From Chryseobacterium sp. HSC-36S06 (GTDB lineage Bacteria; Bacteroidota; Bacteroidia; Flavobacteriales; Weeksellaceae), in contig NZ_JALJZX010000001.1 of assembly GCF_024171485.1 (NCBI RefSeq), positions 992,001 to 1,056,000 on the forward strand: DNA of 64,000 nucleotides, written 5' to 3'. Position numbers and translations under genes: made by a program. The notes beneath the pieces are model-generated. The model saw nothing but the letters and a program-made list of their open reading frames with translations. It did no database searches and was not told the DNA's origin. Numbering within the stretch: the stretch's first letter is position 1; every line of letters begins with the position of its first letter. Shown here piece by piece: positions 33,932 to 42,809 of this stretch.

Positions 33932-36274
33932 TTAGAATCCTTCCGGCTTCTGATCTTCAGTGTTTTCACTTTCATTCAATGGCTTGAAGGTGTCTTCACC
34001 GGCAGGTCTTTCGTTTTGTCGGCCACTGTGTTGTGGTCTGTCGTTGCCTGGTCTGTGGTTTCCGCCTGGTCTTCTGTCGCCGCCCTCTCTTCTGTCGTTT
34101 CTTGGGCCACGGTTGTCGCGGTTTTCGCGGTTGTCACCTTCACCTTCCTTACGTTCCGGTCTTGGAGGTCTTTCCAACAATACTTTTCTTGAAAGCTTCA
34201 TTTTCTTACGGTCATCATAACCCATGAATTTCACTTCCACCATGTCGCCTTCGTTGTAAGGAACCTTATCAAGTCTTGCCCATTCGATTTCTGAGATGTG
34301 AAGAAGACCTTCAGTACCTTTAGCAATCGCTACAAACGCACCGAAATCCATTACTTTCACAACTTTACCGTTATAAACTTCGCCTACAGTCGGTACAAAA
34401 GTAATTTCGTTGATGGCTGCGATAGTTGCATTGATATTCTCTCTGCTAACGCCGGAGATTTCAATTCTTCCGATCTCACCGATTTCTTCAATTGCGATAA
34501 CCGTATCGAAATCTTTCTGCATCTGCTGAATGATTTTTCCGCCAGGTCCGATAACGCCACCGATAAACTCCTTAGGAATCTCGAGTACTTCCATTTTCGG
34601 AGCGTGTGGTTTAACGTCAACTCTAGGGGCATCAAGGGTTTTCAGCATTTCACCAAGGATATGTAGACGTCCTTCTCTCGCTTGTTTCAAAGCCGTTTCC
34701 ATGATGTCCATAGAAAGCCCCTGGATTTTGATATCCATCTGGCAGGCTGTGATTCCGTCTGCCGTTCCGGTTACTTTAAAGTCCATATCACCTAAGTGAT
34801 CTTCGTCTCCTAAGATATCAGAAAGAACAGTAAACTTACCTGATTCAGGATCAGTTACCAATCCCATTGCAATACCCGAAACCGGTTTCGTGATCTGTAC
34901 ACCTGCGTCCATCAGAGCCAATGTTCCGGCGCAAACCGTTGCCATTGAAGATGAACCGTTAGATTCAAGGATATCAGAAACGATACGGATCGTGTAAGGG
35001 TTTTCTGCTGGAATAATTCTTGAAAGAGCGCGCTGTGCCAGGTTTCCGTGACCAACCTCTCTTCTTGATGTTCCTCTTAAAGGTCTTGCCTCACCTGTAG
35101 AGAACGGCGGGAAGTTATAATGAAGGAAGAATTTCTCGTCGTAATTGATGGCTACTGAATCTACCATGTTGGCATCTTTCACAGAACCTAAAGTTACGGC
35201 TGTTAAAGACTGAGTTTCCCCTCTTGTAAATACTGCAGAACCGTGAGCACCCGGCAGATAATCGATCTCAGACCAAATCTGACGGATCGTTTCCGGCGTA
35301 CGGCCATCCAAACGGATTTTATCATTAAGGATCATCTGACGCATCGCTTCTTTCTCCACATCGTGGAAATAGATCTTCGCGAATGGCTTCACTGTCTCTA
35401 ATTCTTCTTCTGAATATTGAGCTAAGAATTCCTCAAGAACTGCCTTGAAGTTTTCGTGTCTTTCTTCTTTTGCTGAAGGCGTTTTAGCAACCTGATATAC
35501 TTTATCAAAAGTTTCTTTCCACACTTTGTCGCGAATTTCTTCGTCGTGTGTTTCGTGGCTGTATTCTCTTTTAGGTAAAGATTTGCCAACTCTTTTAGCA
35601 AGTCTTACCTGAGCATCAACCTGAACTTTAATTTCTTCGTGCGCGAATTTAATGGCTTCGATCATTTCCTCTTCGGTAATCTCGTCCATCACCCCTTCTA
35701 CCATTACGATAGAGTCTTTGGTGGCACCTACAAGGATGTTTAGATCAGCTTTCTCTAAGTTTTCTCTGCTTGGGTTTACCACCAGCTGTCCGTCGATTCT
35801 GGCTACAGTAACTTCAGACATTGGCCCGTTGAAAGGGATATCGGTAATCGCGATTGCTGCAGAAGCGGCTAAACCAGCCAGTGCTTCAGGCATACATTCT
35901 TTATCATAAGAAATCAGGGAAATCATCACCTGAACCTCTGCATGGAAATCTTCCGGGAAAAGCGGACGCAAAACGCGGTCTACCAATCTCATTGTTAAGA
36001 TTTCTTCATCAGATGGTCTTGCTTCTCTTCGGAAAAAGTTTCCTGGGATTTTACCTCCTGAATAGAATTTTTCTCTGTAATCTACCGTTAACGGAAGAAA
36101 ATCTACACCCGGGCTTGCTTCTTTGTTGGCAACAACGGTTGCTAAAAGCATGGTGCCGCCCATTCTTACTACTACGGATCCGTTGGCCTGCTTAGCCAGC
36201 TTCCCCGTTTCGATGGTGATTTCTCTACCATCTTTTAATTGAATTGTTTCAATAATTGCTTGTGGAGCATTCAT
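33932..36274 (-). CDS. pnp: Polyribonucleotide nucleotidyltransferase (PNPase)
   Basis: A 780-residue 3'-5' exoribonuclease that uses phosphate. Two RNase PH cores (about 10-145 and 315-460) flank a helical linker; the second holds [20 protein letters not shown] domain follows with [15 protein letters not shown] near 573, then an S1 domain with [18 protein letters not shown] near 641. The last 75 residues are a low-complexity Arg/Gly/Asn/Asp tail after the S1 domain, typical of flavobacterial PNPase and probably RNA-binding. ATG at 36274 is the start: [11 protein letters not shown] is the normal N-terminus. The frame runs open to 36361. Confidence 0.96.
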   Translation of the reverse strand: MNAPQAIIETIQLKDGREITIETGKLAKQANGSVVVRMGGTMLLATVVANKEASPGVDFLPLTVDYREKFYSGGKIPGNFFRREARPSDEEILTMRLVDRVLRPLFPEDFHAEVQVMISLISYDKECMPEALAGLAASAAIAITDIPFNGPMSEVTVARIDGQLVVNPSRENLEKADLNILVGATKDSIVMVEGVMDEITEEEMIEAIKFAHEEIKVQVDAQVRLAKRVGKSLPKREYSHETHDEEIRDKVWKETFDKVYQVAKTPSAKEERHENFKAVLEEFLAQYSEEELETVKPFAKIYFHDVEKEAMRQMILNDKIRLDGRTPETIRQIWSEIDYLPGAHGSAVFTRGETQSLTAVTLGSVKDANMVDSVAINYDEKFFLHYNFPPFSTGEARPLRGTSRREVGHGNLAQRALSRIIPAENPYTIRIVSDILESNGSSSMATVCAGTLALMDAGVQITKPVSGIAMGLVTDPESGKFTVLSDILGDEDHLGDMDFKVTGTADGITACQMDIKIQGLSMDIMETALKQAREGRLHILGEMLKTLDAPRVDVKPHAPKMEVLEIPKEFIGGVIGPGGKIIQQMQKDFDTVIAIEEIGEIGRIEISGVSRENINATIAAINEITFVPTVGEVYNGKVVKVMDFGAFVAIAKGTEGLLHISEIEWARLDKVPYNEGDMVEVKFMGYDDRKKMKLSRKVLLERPPRPERKEGEGDNRENRDNRGPRNDRREGGDRRPGGNHRPGNDRPQHSGRQNERPAGEDTFKPLNESENTEDQKPEGF

Positions 36275-36292
36275 AAAATTTGTTCGTCTTTG

Positions 36293-36309
36293 GCACTCCG
36301 TATGAGTGC
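36293..36309 (-). promoter_or_regulatory. Hairpin in the pnp leader
   Basis: GCACTC (36293-36298) and GAGTGC (36304-36309) form a short stem with a five-base loop about 18 bases before the pnp start. It lies within the predicted leader and could be involved in control of pnp, as in E. coli, but the structure is small. Confidence 0.4.
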
Positions 36310-36342
36310 GGTTAATATTTGATCGTTTTAAATTATCGGAAG

Positions 36343-36350
36343 CAAAGATA
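36343..36350 (-). promoter_or_regulatory. -7 element upstream of pnp
   Basis: TATCTTTG on the minus strand, an exact TAnnTTTG box. Predicted start near 36338 gives a leader of about 64 bases that includes the hairpin at 36293-36309. Confidence 0.5.
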
Positions 36351-36458
36351 GTTAAAATCACTGGAAATCTTAGATTTTAAACCACATTAGTGCAGTGTGC
36401 TTAAATCCCTTTATGTAACAAACAAAATATGTTTCCGACAAATCGGGAAACTTTAAAC

Positions 36459-36815
36459 ATGAAAATTTTATTAAAGCTGGAGTATGTTTCTTTATTTCTG
36501 ATCGGCGTTTTAGCCTTTATACAAACCGGAATTTCCTGGTGGTGGTTTGCGGCAATGTTTTTTTTACCGGATCTTTCGATGCTTGGTTATATGGCCGGAA
36601 GCAAAGCTGGAGCGTTTTTCTATAACTTATTTCATCATTTTGCGTTAGGAATTCTCTGTTTCGTTGTCGGTAAATATTTAGGCAGCGATTATCTTACCGT
36701 TGCAGGAATTATCCTTTTCACTCACTCCGCTTTCGACAGGATTCTTGGGTATGGATTGAAATATCCCGACAGCTTCCATAATACTCATCTGGGAATCATA
36801 GGTCATCAGCAATGA
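36459..36815 (+). CDS. DUF4260 family membrane protein
   Basis: A 118-residue protein with about four hydrophobic segments, starting MKILLKLEYVSLFL. The family pattern is PDLSMLGYMAG near 41-51, NLFHHF near 60-65 and the C-terminal FDRILGYGLKYPDSFHNTHLG, rich in His and Asp. Its function is unknown. The ATG at 36459 is chosen over an in-frame ATG at 36429 because it begins the conserved segment. It is transcribed opposite to pnp and rpsO and separates them. Confidence 0.88.
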   Translation: MKILLKLEYVSLFLIGVLAFIQTGISWWWFAAMFFLPDLSMLGYMAGSKAGAFFYNLFHHFALGILCFVVGKYLGSDYLTVAGIILFTHSAFDRILGYGLKYPDSFHNTHLGIIGHQQ

Positions 36816-36910
36816 TTTTAAATTTTAAAAATTATATTTTTTTCTGAAGGGTTAGTTCCAGTGGCATAATATTGGAATTTAATCCGGAAATCATTAAAAA
36901 AAATATTATT

Positions 36911-37153
36911 ATGGGAATTTTATGGACGCTTATTATTGGCGCAATCGCAGGCTGGCTTGGCTCACAAATTTTTAAAGGTGGTAGCCTTGGTCTTATCGGA
37001 AACATTATTGTAGGAATCGTGGGCGGGGTAATTGGATATTATCTTTTAGGGACAACCTTTGGTACCGCGGTTATTGGTCAGATTTTAACCGGAGCAGTAG
37101 GTTCTATTATCCTTCTGGCGGTAATTAATCTGCTTACAGGTAGAAGAGTGTAG
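36911..37153 (+). CDS. GlsB/YeaQ/YmgE family stress-response membrane protein
   Basis: An 80-residue transglycosylase-associated-type membrane protein with three short hydrophobic helices and the Gly-rich pattern GAIAGWLGSQIFKGGSLGL...GGVIGYYLLG. Members of this small family are induced in stress and reside in the inner membrane; their mechanism is unknown. Start ATG at 36911; the frame extends to a TTG at 36872, but the upstream residues are not family-like. A strong terminator follows. Confidence 0.9.
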   Translation: MGILWTLIIGAIAGWLGSQIFKGGSLGLIGNIIVGIVGGVIGYYLLGTTFGTAVIGQILTGAVGSIILLAVINLLTGRRV

Positions 37154-37179
37154 AAAGTTCTTCACTTTATCACATAAAA

Positions 37180-37210
37180 AAAGCAACTCGATTGAGTTGC
37201 TTTAATTTTT
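37180..37210. terminator. Terminator between the GlsB-like gene and rpsO
   Basis: The stem AAAGCAACTC (37180-37189) / GAGTTGCTTT (37194-37203) has a GATT loop and A/T runs on both sides. It serves both convergent genes. Confidence 0.85.
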
Positions 37211-37222
37211 CCCGGAAAATGA

Positions 37223-37492
37223 TTATTTTCTTAAACCAAGTTCTGCGATAATCGCTCTGTATCGGTTGATATCTTTTTTCTTAAGATAATCCAAAAGCGC
37301 TTTTCTTTTACCTACCAAAGCTACCAGTGAACGCTCCGTGTTGAAGTCGTGACGGTTTGCTTTAAGGTGTTGAGATAAGTGGTTGATTCTGTAAGTGAAA
37401 AGGGCAACTTGTCCCTCAGCGCTTCCTGTGTCTGCATCAGACTTTCCGTGTTTTGCGAAGATTTCTTTCTTCTTTTCTGTTGTTAAGTACAT
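37223..37492 (-). CDS. rpsO: 30S ribosomal protein S15
   Basis: An 89-residue S15: MYLTTEKKKEIFAKHGKSDADTGSAEGQVALFTYRINHLSQHLK with the family GxAEGQVALxTxRI and a C-terminal RYRAIIAELGLRK. It binds 16S rRNA helix 22. In many bacteria rpsO and pnp form an operon; here they are co-oriented but about 950 bases apart, with two opposite-strand genes between, so they are separate units. Length is normal. Confidence 0.97.
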   Translation of the reverse strand: MYLTTEKKKEIFAKHGKSDADTGSAEGQVALFTYRINHLSQHLKANRHDFNTERSLVALVGKRKALLDYLKKKDINRYRAIIAELGLRK

Positions 37493-37527
37493 TCCAATAT
37501 TATTTAATGATTATTATGTAACGGGTG

Positions 37528-37535
37528 CAAAAGTA
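37528..37535 (-). promoter_or_regulatory. -7 element upstream of rpsO
   Basis: TACTTTTG on the minus strand, an exact box; predicted start near 37523, leader about 31 bases. Confidence 0.5.
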
Positions 37536-37621
37536 CGACAATTTTATTTTCTATGAAAACATTATTGAATTAATGACTGATGTGTTGACTGAAAAATGTT
37601 AAAAAAATCTTAATTTATTTA

Positions 37622-37651
37622 TTGCAATTCCGGTAAATGGCAGTATTTTTG
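37622..37651 (+). promoter_or_regulatory. Promoter of the lipoprotein gene at 37665
   Basis: TTG (37622-37624), a 19-base spacer and TATTTTTG (37644-37651): one of the best full matches in the window. The leader would be under 10 bases. Confidence 0.75.
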
Positions 37652-37664
37652 TAAACACAAAACC

Positions 37665-38234
37665 ATGATGAATCATCTTTACCTGTTTGCGTTAGGCACT
37701 TTTTTTCTATTTACTGGCTGCCAGTCACTTCCGGCTCAAAATATTACCGCTCAAAAGGATTTGAAGAACCAGAATATCATCTATTTCAATCCTGAAGTTT
37801 TTCCCGATATTGAAGAAATCAAGGAACCGACAAATACCGCTTTCTATGCTGCGGTATCAGAGCGCGTTTCGTTTTTTAAAAATTACAATGTTCTGAGGGT
37901 TGATGCCTATATTCCCTTTGACGAGGTGGATGTGGATGTAGTAAAAGAATATTGTGAAAACAACAATGCTCAACTCGCTGTAATTCCGAAAGTAAAATAT
38001 TTCAAAGTGGGAGTGGGGAAATATGTCTTCTCAAATCAGGTGATCATCAGTATGAAATTATACGATTCTCTCGGCAATTTCCTTGCAGAAACAGATTACG
38101 ATACCTACAAGAAAAATGCAAGAATTTTGGGTTCCGCTGAAAACTCCATTAAAATCGGTGCGCAGGGAGCCATGACAAATTTAGGAAAGAACCTCAGAAA
38201 ATCTAAAACGTATTCTATTTCTGGTGAGAACTAA
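37665..38234 (+). CDS. Predicted lipoprotein of unknown function
   Basis: A 189-residue protein with lipobox FTGCQS (Cys at 19). The mature part has a repeated Lys/Asp-rich alpha/beta pattern, with segments such as FYAAVSERVSFFKNYNVLRVDAY and VIPKVKYFKVGVGKYVFSNQVIISMKLYD resembling small periplasmic sensor or assembly folds, but no known family is recognised. Two ATG codons are adjacent (37665, 37668). It has a full consensus promoter and lies upstream of mgtE. Function unknown. Confidence 0.72.
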   Translation: MMNHLYLFALGTFFLFTGCQSLPAQNITAQKDLKNQNIIYFNPEVFPDIEEIKEPTNTAFYAAVSERVSFFKNYNVLRVDAYIPFDEVDVDVVKEYCENNNAQLAVIPKVKYFKVGVGKYVFSNQVIISMKLYDSLGNFLAETDYDTYKKNARILGSAENSIKIGAQGAMTNLGKNLRKSKTYSISGEN

Positions 38235-38284
38235 ATTTCTAAGCCTTTAATCACGCTTCATTTCGTATTTGTAAGTTTTTGAAC

Positions 38285-38292
38285 TATTTTTG
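38285..38292 (+). promoter_or_regulatory. -7 element at the start of the mgtE frame
   Basis: TATTTTTG, an exact TAnnTTTG box. Transcription would start near 38297, which excludes the TTG at 38290 (it lies in the promoter) and leaves TTG at 38314 as the mgtE start. Confidence 0.5.
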
Positions 38293-38313
38293 CAGTTCAA
38301 TACCTATTTTTTT

Positions 38314-39633
38314 TTGGAAACTCAGGAACTTATTTTTAATCCCGCAGATATTGCAGAAACGCTCAGCGAACTTCCCGTTAAAGAGCGCGTTTTGGCATTT
38401 CTGAAAGTTCCGAAACAGTACAAAGCAGATGTATTCTCGCATCTGGATCCCGATTTTCAGGAAGAAACCATCCGTAATATTGGCAGCGAAGAGGTTTCCG
38501 AAATTCTGAATGCCATGACCCCGGATGACAGAACCGCTCTTTTTGAGGATTTCCCGGATGAACTCATTAAATATTCCATCAATCACCTAAATCCGCAGGA
38601 AAGAAGAATTGCCCTGAAGCTTTTGGGCTATAATTCCGATTCCATCGCGAGGCTGATGACGCCTTATTACATCCAGATCCGGAAAGAATGGACGGTGAAA
38701 AGATGCCTGCAGCAGATTAAAAAAGTGGGTAAAAAGATGGAAACCATGAACCATCTTTATGTGGTGGATGAAAGAAACCAACTCATTGATGACATAGCGA
38801 TCGGCTCACTGCTTTTGGCGGAAGAAGATACATTGATTTCTGAGATTACAGATAACCATTTTGTCGCCATTACAACCACCACGAGTAAAGAAGATGCGGT
38901 ACAGTACTTCGAAAAGTACGACAGAACAGCACTCCCAATTGTAACAGAAGCCGGTGTTTTGGTTGGAATTGTTACGATTGATGATATCTTAGACCAAATT
39001 GAACAGCAGAATACCGAAGACATCCAGAAATTCGGGGGTATGGAAGCGCTTGATGAGCCGTACCGCCAAACCCACTGGTTCGAGATGATTAAAAAAAGAG
39101 GTTTCTGGCTTATTCTTTTATTTTTCTTCCAATTGTTAACGGCATCTGCGATGGGTTATTTTGAAGATGAAATTCAAAAAGCTGTTGTGCTCACTTTATT
39201 TGTACCGCTGATTATTTCAAGTGGCGGAAATACCGGTTCGCAGGCGGCTACGCTTATTATCCGTGCGATGGCACTTCAGGAAATTACCGTAAAAGACTGG
39301 TGGCTCGTTATTAAAAAAGAGCTTGTTACGGGAATGGTGCTCGGTGGGATTCTAGGAATTTTCGGATTTTTCAGAATTATGCTATGGCAGTATGCAGGCT
39401 GGTTCGATTATGGCCAGTATTGGGCATTTATTGCTTTAAGTGTCGGGATTTCTCTTTCGATGATAGTGATGTGGGGAACACTTTCAGGTTCCATGGTTCC
39501 TTTTGTTCTGAAGCGTTTTAATCTGGATCCTGCTACTTCTTCGGCGCCTTTTGTGGCAACTTTGGTCGATGTTACAGGTTTGGTTATTTATTTTTCTGTT
39601 GCAGGACTGCTTTTGAGCGGAAAACTTCTTTAA
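38314..39633 (+). CDS. mgtE: Magnesium transporter MgtE (TTG start)
   Basis: A 439-residue MgtE. The N-terminal Mg-sensing domain (about 1-110) has the family repeat around [19 protein letters not shown]; a CBS pair follows (about 130-245, ending [11 protein letters not shown]); the membrane domain (about 270-438) has five helices with [17 protein letters not shown], the conserved pore segment, near 310. No ATG exists near the conserved start; TTG at 38314 is preferred because the other TTG (38290) is part of the -7 box. All domains are complete. Confidence 0.92.
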   Translation: METQELIFNPADIAETLSELPVKERVLAFLKVPKQYKADVFSHLDPDFQEETIRNIGSEEVSEILNAMTPDDRTALFEDFPDELIKYSINHLNPQERRIALKLLGYNSDSIARLMTPYYIQIRKEWTVKRCLQQIKKVGKKMETMNHLYVVDERNQLIDDIAIGSLLLAEEDTLISEITDNHFVAITTTTSKEDAVQYFEKYDRTALPIVTEAGVLVGIVTIDDILDQIEQQNTEDIQKFGGMEALDEPYRQTHWFEMIKKRGFWLILLFFFQLLTASAMGYFEDEIQKAVVLTLFVPLIISSGGNTGSQAATLIIRAMALQEITVKDWWLVIKKELVTGMVLGGILGIFGFFRIMLWQYAGWFDYGQYWAFIALSVGISLSMIVMWGTLSGSMVPFVLKRFNLDPATSSAPFVATLVDVTGLVIYFSVAGLLLSGKLL

Positions 39634-39641
39634 ATTTTTTT

Positions 39642-41099
39642 ATGGAACATATAAGTAAAACATTCCATCTTCAGCTCTTCTTTGTACTGTCTTACATTTT
39701 ACTGTGCGTTAGCTCAGTAGAATTAATAATTGATGATGCATATATAACATTTCAGTATGCAAAAAATTTAGCACATTTCGGAAAACCATGGTATAATTTA
39801 GATCCTACTTTTCAAGGGAATGGTCAAACTAGTATTCTTTGGATGGCGATTCTCGCAGGGCTAAATTTTACAGGGCTTAAAGTAGAGTATTTCTTCATGG
39901 TGATTAATATAGGTGTTGGGTCATTTTTGATTATAAAATTGGTTGAATTTCTACAATGGAAGAATATCATCAATATCGAAAGTGTTTTTAATTTATCCCT
40001 AACTGTATTTTTTGTTTTATGGCTTTATTTTAATTCTTTACATGGACTAGAAACGGTTTTATCTTGTTATATACTTTATCTCCTGTTTAAAAATTGGGAT
40101 AAAGAAAAATATTGGTTTATGTTAATTCTGCCATTTGTTAGACCTGAATTTATACTTTTTCTTCTTTTTTGGTCGATAGATGTGAAGTTATTTTCAAAAG
40201 AATTTTTTCGGAGAATATTTTACGTTCTTACAACAATCGGAATCTACATTCTTTATTATTTAATATTTTTCGATTTCCATATTTTATTGCCATTTTTATA
40301 TAAATCAGAATTTAAAACTTACACCTTACAGCAGTTTTTTGTATATTTTGGTTTATTATTAATTTTTTTTCCTGTTATCTTTTCTTTGTTAAATAGGCGA
40401 AAATTTCTAATTCTCGTTCCTCTAAATATTTTTCTCTTTTACTATACATTTAATGTTCAAAGTTATTCATCGGGAATATTTACAAGATATTATTTCCCTT
40501 TGATGTCTTTATATCTTGTATTTCCTATTTACATTTCGTTCCATTTTCGATATTTTAATAAAATTGCAAAAGTTATTTTGAAACTTCTGATGATCTTTGC
40601 AATTGGGAGAATGTTTGATTTGTCTAATAATTTCTTGGAGCAAAAACGACAGATTGCTAACGAAAACGTCGGTTATTATGGTTCGTATGCAGAGGTAGTT
40701 AAATTGTTAAGTCCGCAGGATAAAATTATTGTTAATGACGCTGGATTCACTGCTTATTTTGCAAATGCAACATGTTACGACGGTGTAGGTTTAAACGATG
40801 CAACAATTATGCTAGCCCGAAAGAATATGGATGCCAATGCATATCGAGATTATATTGAAGATAAAAAAATCAACTACGTCACCGTTGTTTCATTAAACCC
40901 GGAAAAATTTATTTCGCGTTCACCTGCGGAGGATTTTATTTTTAAAACCTTACACTTAGAAAATTTAAAACCTTTTAGAATCTTTCCAATGGACAAAGGG
41001 TATTATCTATTTCTTTACTATTTCCCACAGGGGTACCATAGATTTAATTTTAATGAAAATAATTTCACTGGTTCCGAGTATTACCGAAGCCCTTTTTGA
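39642..41099 (+). CDS. GT-C-type multi-pass membrane protein (possible glycosyltransferase)
   Basis: A 485-residue protein with about nine to eleven hydrophobic segments. The first loop has the acidic motif IIDDAYITFQYAKN (about 29-42), as in dolichol/undecaprenyl-phosphate sugar-using GT-C transferases and ArnT-like enzymes. The C-terminal 130 residues are soluble. No close family is recognised. It follows mgtE by eight bases but the base composition is AT-richer than mgtE. Its last 47 bases overlap the next gene's start, so the final residues are read in another frame of the BtuF-like gene. Confidence 0.72.
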   Translation: MEHISKTFHLQLFFVLSYILLCVSSVELIIDDAYITFQYAKNLAHFGKPWYNLDPTFQGNGQTSILWMAILAGLNFTGLKVEYFFMVINIGVGSFLIIKLVEFLQWKNIINIESVFNLSLTVFFVLWLYFNSLHGLETVLSCYILYLLFKNWDKEKYWFMLILPFVRPEFILFLLFWSIDVKLFSKEFFRRIFYVLTTIGIYILYYLIFFDFHILLPFLYKSEFKTYTLQQFFVYFGLLLIFFPVIFSLLNRRKFLILVPLNIFLFYYTFNVQSYSSGIFTRYYFPLMSLYLVFPIYISFHFRYFNKIAKVILKLLMIFAIGRMFDLSNNFLEQKRQIANENVGYYGSYAEVVKLLSPQDKIIVNDAGFTAYFANATCYDGVGLNDATIMLARKNMDANAYRDYIEDKKINYVTVVSLNPEKFISRSPAEDFIFKTLHLENLKPFRIFPMDKGYYLFLYYFPQGYHRFNFNENNFTGSEYYRSPF

Positions 41100-41778
41100 T
41101 CTGGGCCTAACTGAAGTTGAAATTATCGGAAGAACAAAATTCTGTATTCATCCGGACAATCAAGTTAAAAATGTGGCAGTAATTGGCGGAACAAAAAACC
41201 TTAATATTGAAAAAATAAGGTCACTAAATCCCGATATTATTATTGCCAACAAAGAAGAGAACACAAAGGAAGACGTAGAAGAGCTTCAGAAATATTTTAA
41301 AGTTTTAGTGACCAATATTTCTACTTTGGAGGATAATTATTATCTGCTGAAAACCCTCGGGAATCTTTTGAATAAACAGGAAATCGCGCAGAAATACAAT
41401 TCGAAAATCAATGAAATTTTTCAGGATATTCAGTGTAAAGAAAAAAGATCCTGCGCGTATCTCATTTGGAAAAACCCTTATATGACCGTGGGTTCAGATA
41501 CCTACATCCATGCTGTTTTGGATCAGATTGGTTTTGAAAATATTTTTAAAACTCAGAAAAGATATCCAGAAATTTCGATAAAAGAACTGAAAGCTGCTGA
41601 ATTTGTTTTTCTTTCTACCGAACCGTTTCCGTTTAAGCAGAAACATGTAGATGAACTTCAGAAACAGCTTCCGGATTCAAAAGTGATTCTGGTTGATGGT
41701 GAAGCTTTTTCCTGGTACGGAACGCATCTTGCCAAATGTGAAAGTTATTTCAAAAACCTCATCGAAATCTGCAAATAA
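41053..41778 (+). CDS. BtuF-like helical-backbone substrate-binding protein (no signal peptide)
   Basis: A 241-residue cobalamin- or siderophore-type binding fold: MKIISLVPSITEALFDLGL at the start, GRTKFCIHP near 25-34, then NPDIIIANKEENTKEDVEEL. The C-terminal domain contains VGSDTYIHAVLDQIGFENIF. The usual periplasmic relatives have a signal peptide; this begins directly at the fold, so it is probably cytoplasmic, unlike BtuF. No permease or ATPase is adjacent. Its ligand is unknown. The start overlaps the end of the GT-C-like gene by 47 bases. Confidence 0.8.
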   Translation: MKIISLVPSITEALFDLGLTEVEIIGRTKFCIHPDNQVKNVAVIGGTKNLNIEKIRSLNPDIIIANKEENTKEDVEELQKYFKVLVTNISTLEDNYYLLKTLGNLLNKQEIAQKYNSKINEIFQDIQCKEKRSCAYLIWKNPYMTVGSDTYIHAVLDQIGFENIFKTQKRYPEISIKELKAAEFVFLSTEPFPFKQKHVDELQKQLPDSKVILVDGEAFSWYGTHLAKCESYFKNLIEICK

Positions 41779-41806
41779 AAAAAGGACTCTTTTGCAAAAG
41801 TCCTTT
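41777..41806. terminator. Terminator between the BtuF-like gene and dapA
   Basis: AAAGGACT (41781-41788) pairs with AGTCCTTT (41799-41806) around a ten-base loop, with an A run before and near convergent gene ends. Confidence 0.75.
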
Positions 41807-41826
41807 AAATGTATCTGTGTTGTGGT

Positions 41827-42699
41827 CTAAATTTTAGCCATTTCAGCTTTAATCTTGTCTTGTAATCCAGCGCTTGCTGCAACCAGAGGAAGTCTTAAAT
41901 AATTTTTAATAATTCCTTTTTCAGCTAGAACAGTTTTAATTCCGGCCGGATTTCCTTCTGCGAAAATCAATCGCGTAATTTCTACCAGTTTGTTGTGGAT
42001 TTCGTAGGCTTCTTTCACTTTTCCGTCAAAAGCCAACTGAACCATTGTTGAAAATTCTTTCGGATAACCTTGTCCAATTACCGAAATCACACCGTTTCCA
42101 CCCGCCAGAGTTACCGGAAGAGTATATTCGTCATCACCGGAAACCAAATTGAAATTTGCAGGTTTCATTCTTAAAATATCGAAATACTGCAGAATATTTG
42201 GTGCAGCTTCTTTAATCATGATGAGATTCGGGAATTCTTCAGCCAAACGGAGTGTTGTAGATGCTTCGATATTCTGTCCTGTTCTGGATGGAACGTTATA
42301 AATGATGATCTTCTTTCCGGTTCCTGCTAAAACTTTATAATGCTGGTAAAGTCCTTCCTGATTAGGTTTGTTGTAATAAGGAGAAACAGAAAGAACAGCC
42401 TCAAATGCGGAAAGATCGGTTTCTTCGATTTGCTTTTTCACTTCCATTGTGTTATTGCCGCCGATTCCTAAAACCAATGGCACGCGGTTATTATTAACCT
42501 TCACAATATGCTCTGTTACCTGCTTCTTTTCTTCTGTAGAAAGTGTGGCTGCCTCGGCGGTAGTGCCTAAAACCACTAAATAATTTGTTCCGTTTCCGAT
42601 ATTGTAATCCACCAGTTTACTCAGCGAATCAAAATCAACGGATAAATCTTCATTAAAAGGTGTGACCAAAGCAACACCAACTCCTTTTAAATTGCTCAT
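41827..42699 (-). CDS. dapA: 4-Hydroxy-tetrahydrodipicolinate synthase
   Basis: A 290-residue class I aldolase that condenses pyruvate with aspartate semialdehyde in lysine/diaminopimelate synthesis. The Schiff-base Lys is in LIMIKEAAPN near 162, the catalytic Tyr in IIYNVPSRTGQN near 133. LGTTAEAATLS is the conserved strand-loop near 45-55. Start ATG at 42699; a -7 box is at 42719-42726. It is a single-gene unit convergent with the BtuF-like gene. The product supplies DAP for peptidoglycan. Confidence 0.97.
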   Translation of the reverse strand: MSNLKGVGVALVTPFNEDLSVDFDSLSKLVDYNIGNGTNYLVVLGTTAEAATLSTEEKKQVTEHIVKVNNNRVPLVLGIGGNNTMEVKKQIEETDLSAFEAVLSVSPYYNKPNQEGLYQHYKVLAGTGKKIIIYNVPSRTGQNIEASTTLRLAEEFPNLIMIKEAAPNILQYFDILRMKPANFNLVSGDDEYTLPVTLAGGNGVISVIGQGYPKEFSTMVQLAFDGKVKEAYEIHNKLVEITRLIFAEGNPAGIKTVLAEKGIIKNYLRLPLVAASAGLQDKIKAEMAKI

Positions 42700-42718
42700 T
42701 TTTGTATTATTAATCTTT

Positions 42719-42726
42719 CAAAATTA
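42719..42726 (-). promoter_or_regulatory. -7 element upstream of dapA
   Basis: TAATTTTG on the minus strand, an exact box 20 bases before the ATG. No convincing -33. Confidence 0.45.
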
Positions 42727-42781
42727 CAAAATTTAAAGCAAGAATTTAAGAAAAATAATCATTAGTTTATATTCATATCTT

Positions 42782-42789
42782 TATATTTG
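42782..42789 (+). promoter_or_regulatory. -7 element upstream of the nucleotidase pair
   Basis: TATATTTG, an exact box, 20 bases before the ATG at 42810. Confidence 0.5.
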
Positions 42790-42809
42790 CAACAATAGAT
42801 TTTATCTTC

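Noticed and set aside
41777-41826. Riboswitch upstream of dapA (lysine)
   Set aside because: This interval is downstream of dapA; the true upstream region is short and lacks a recognisable L-box.
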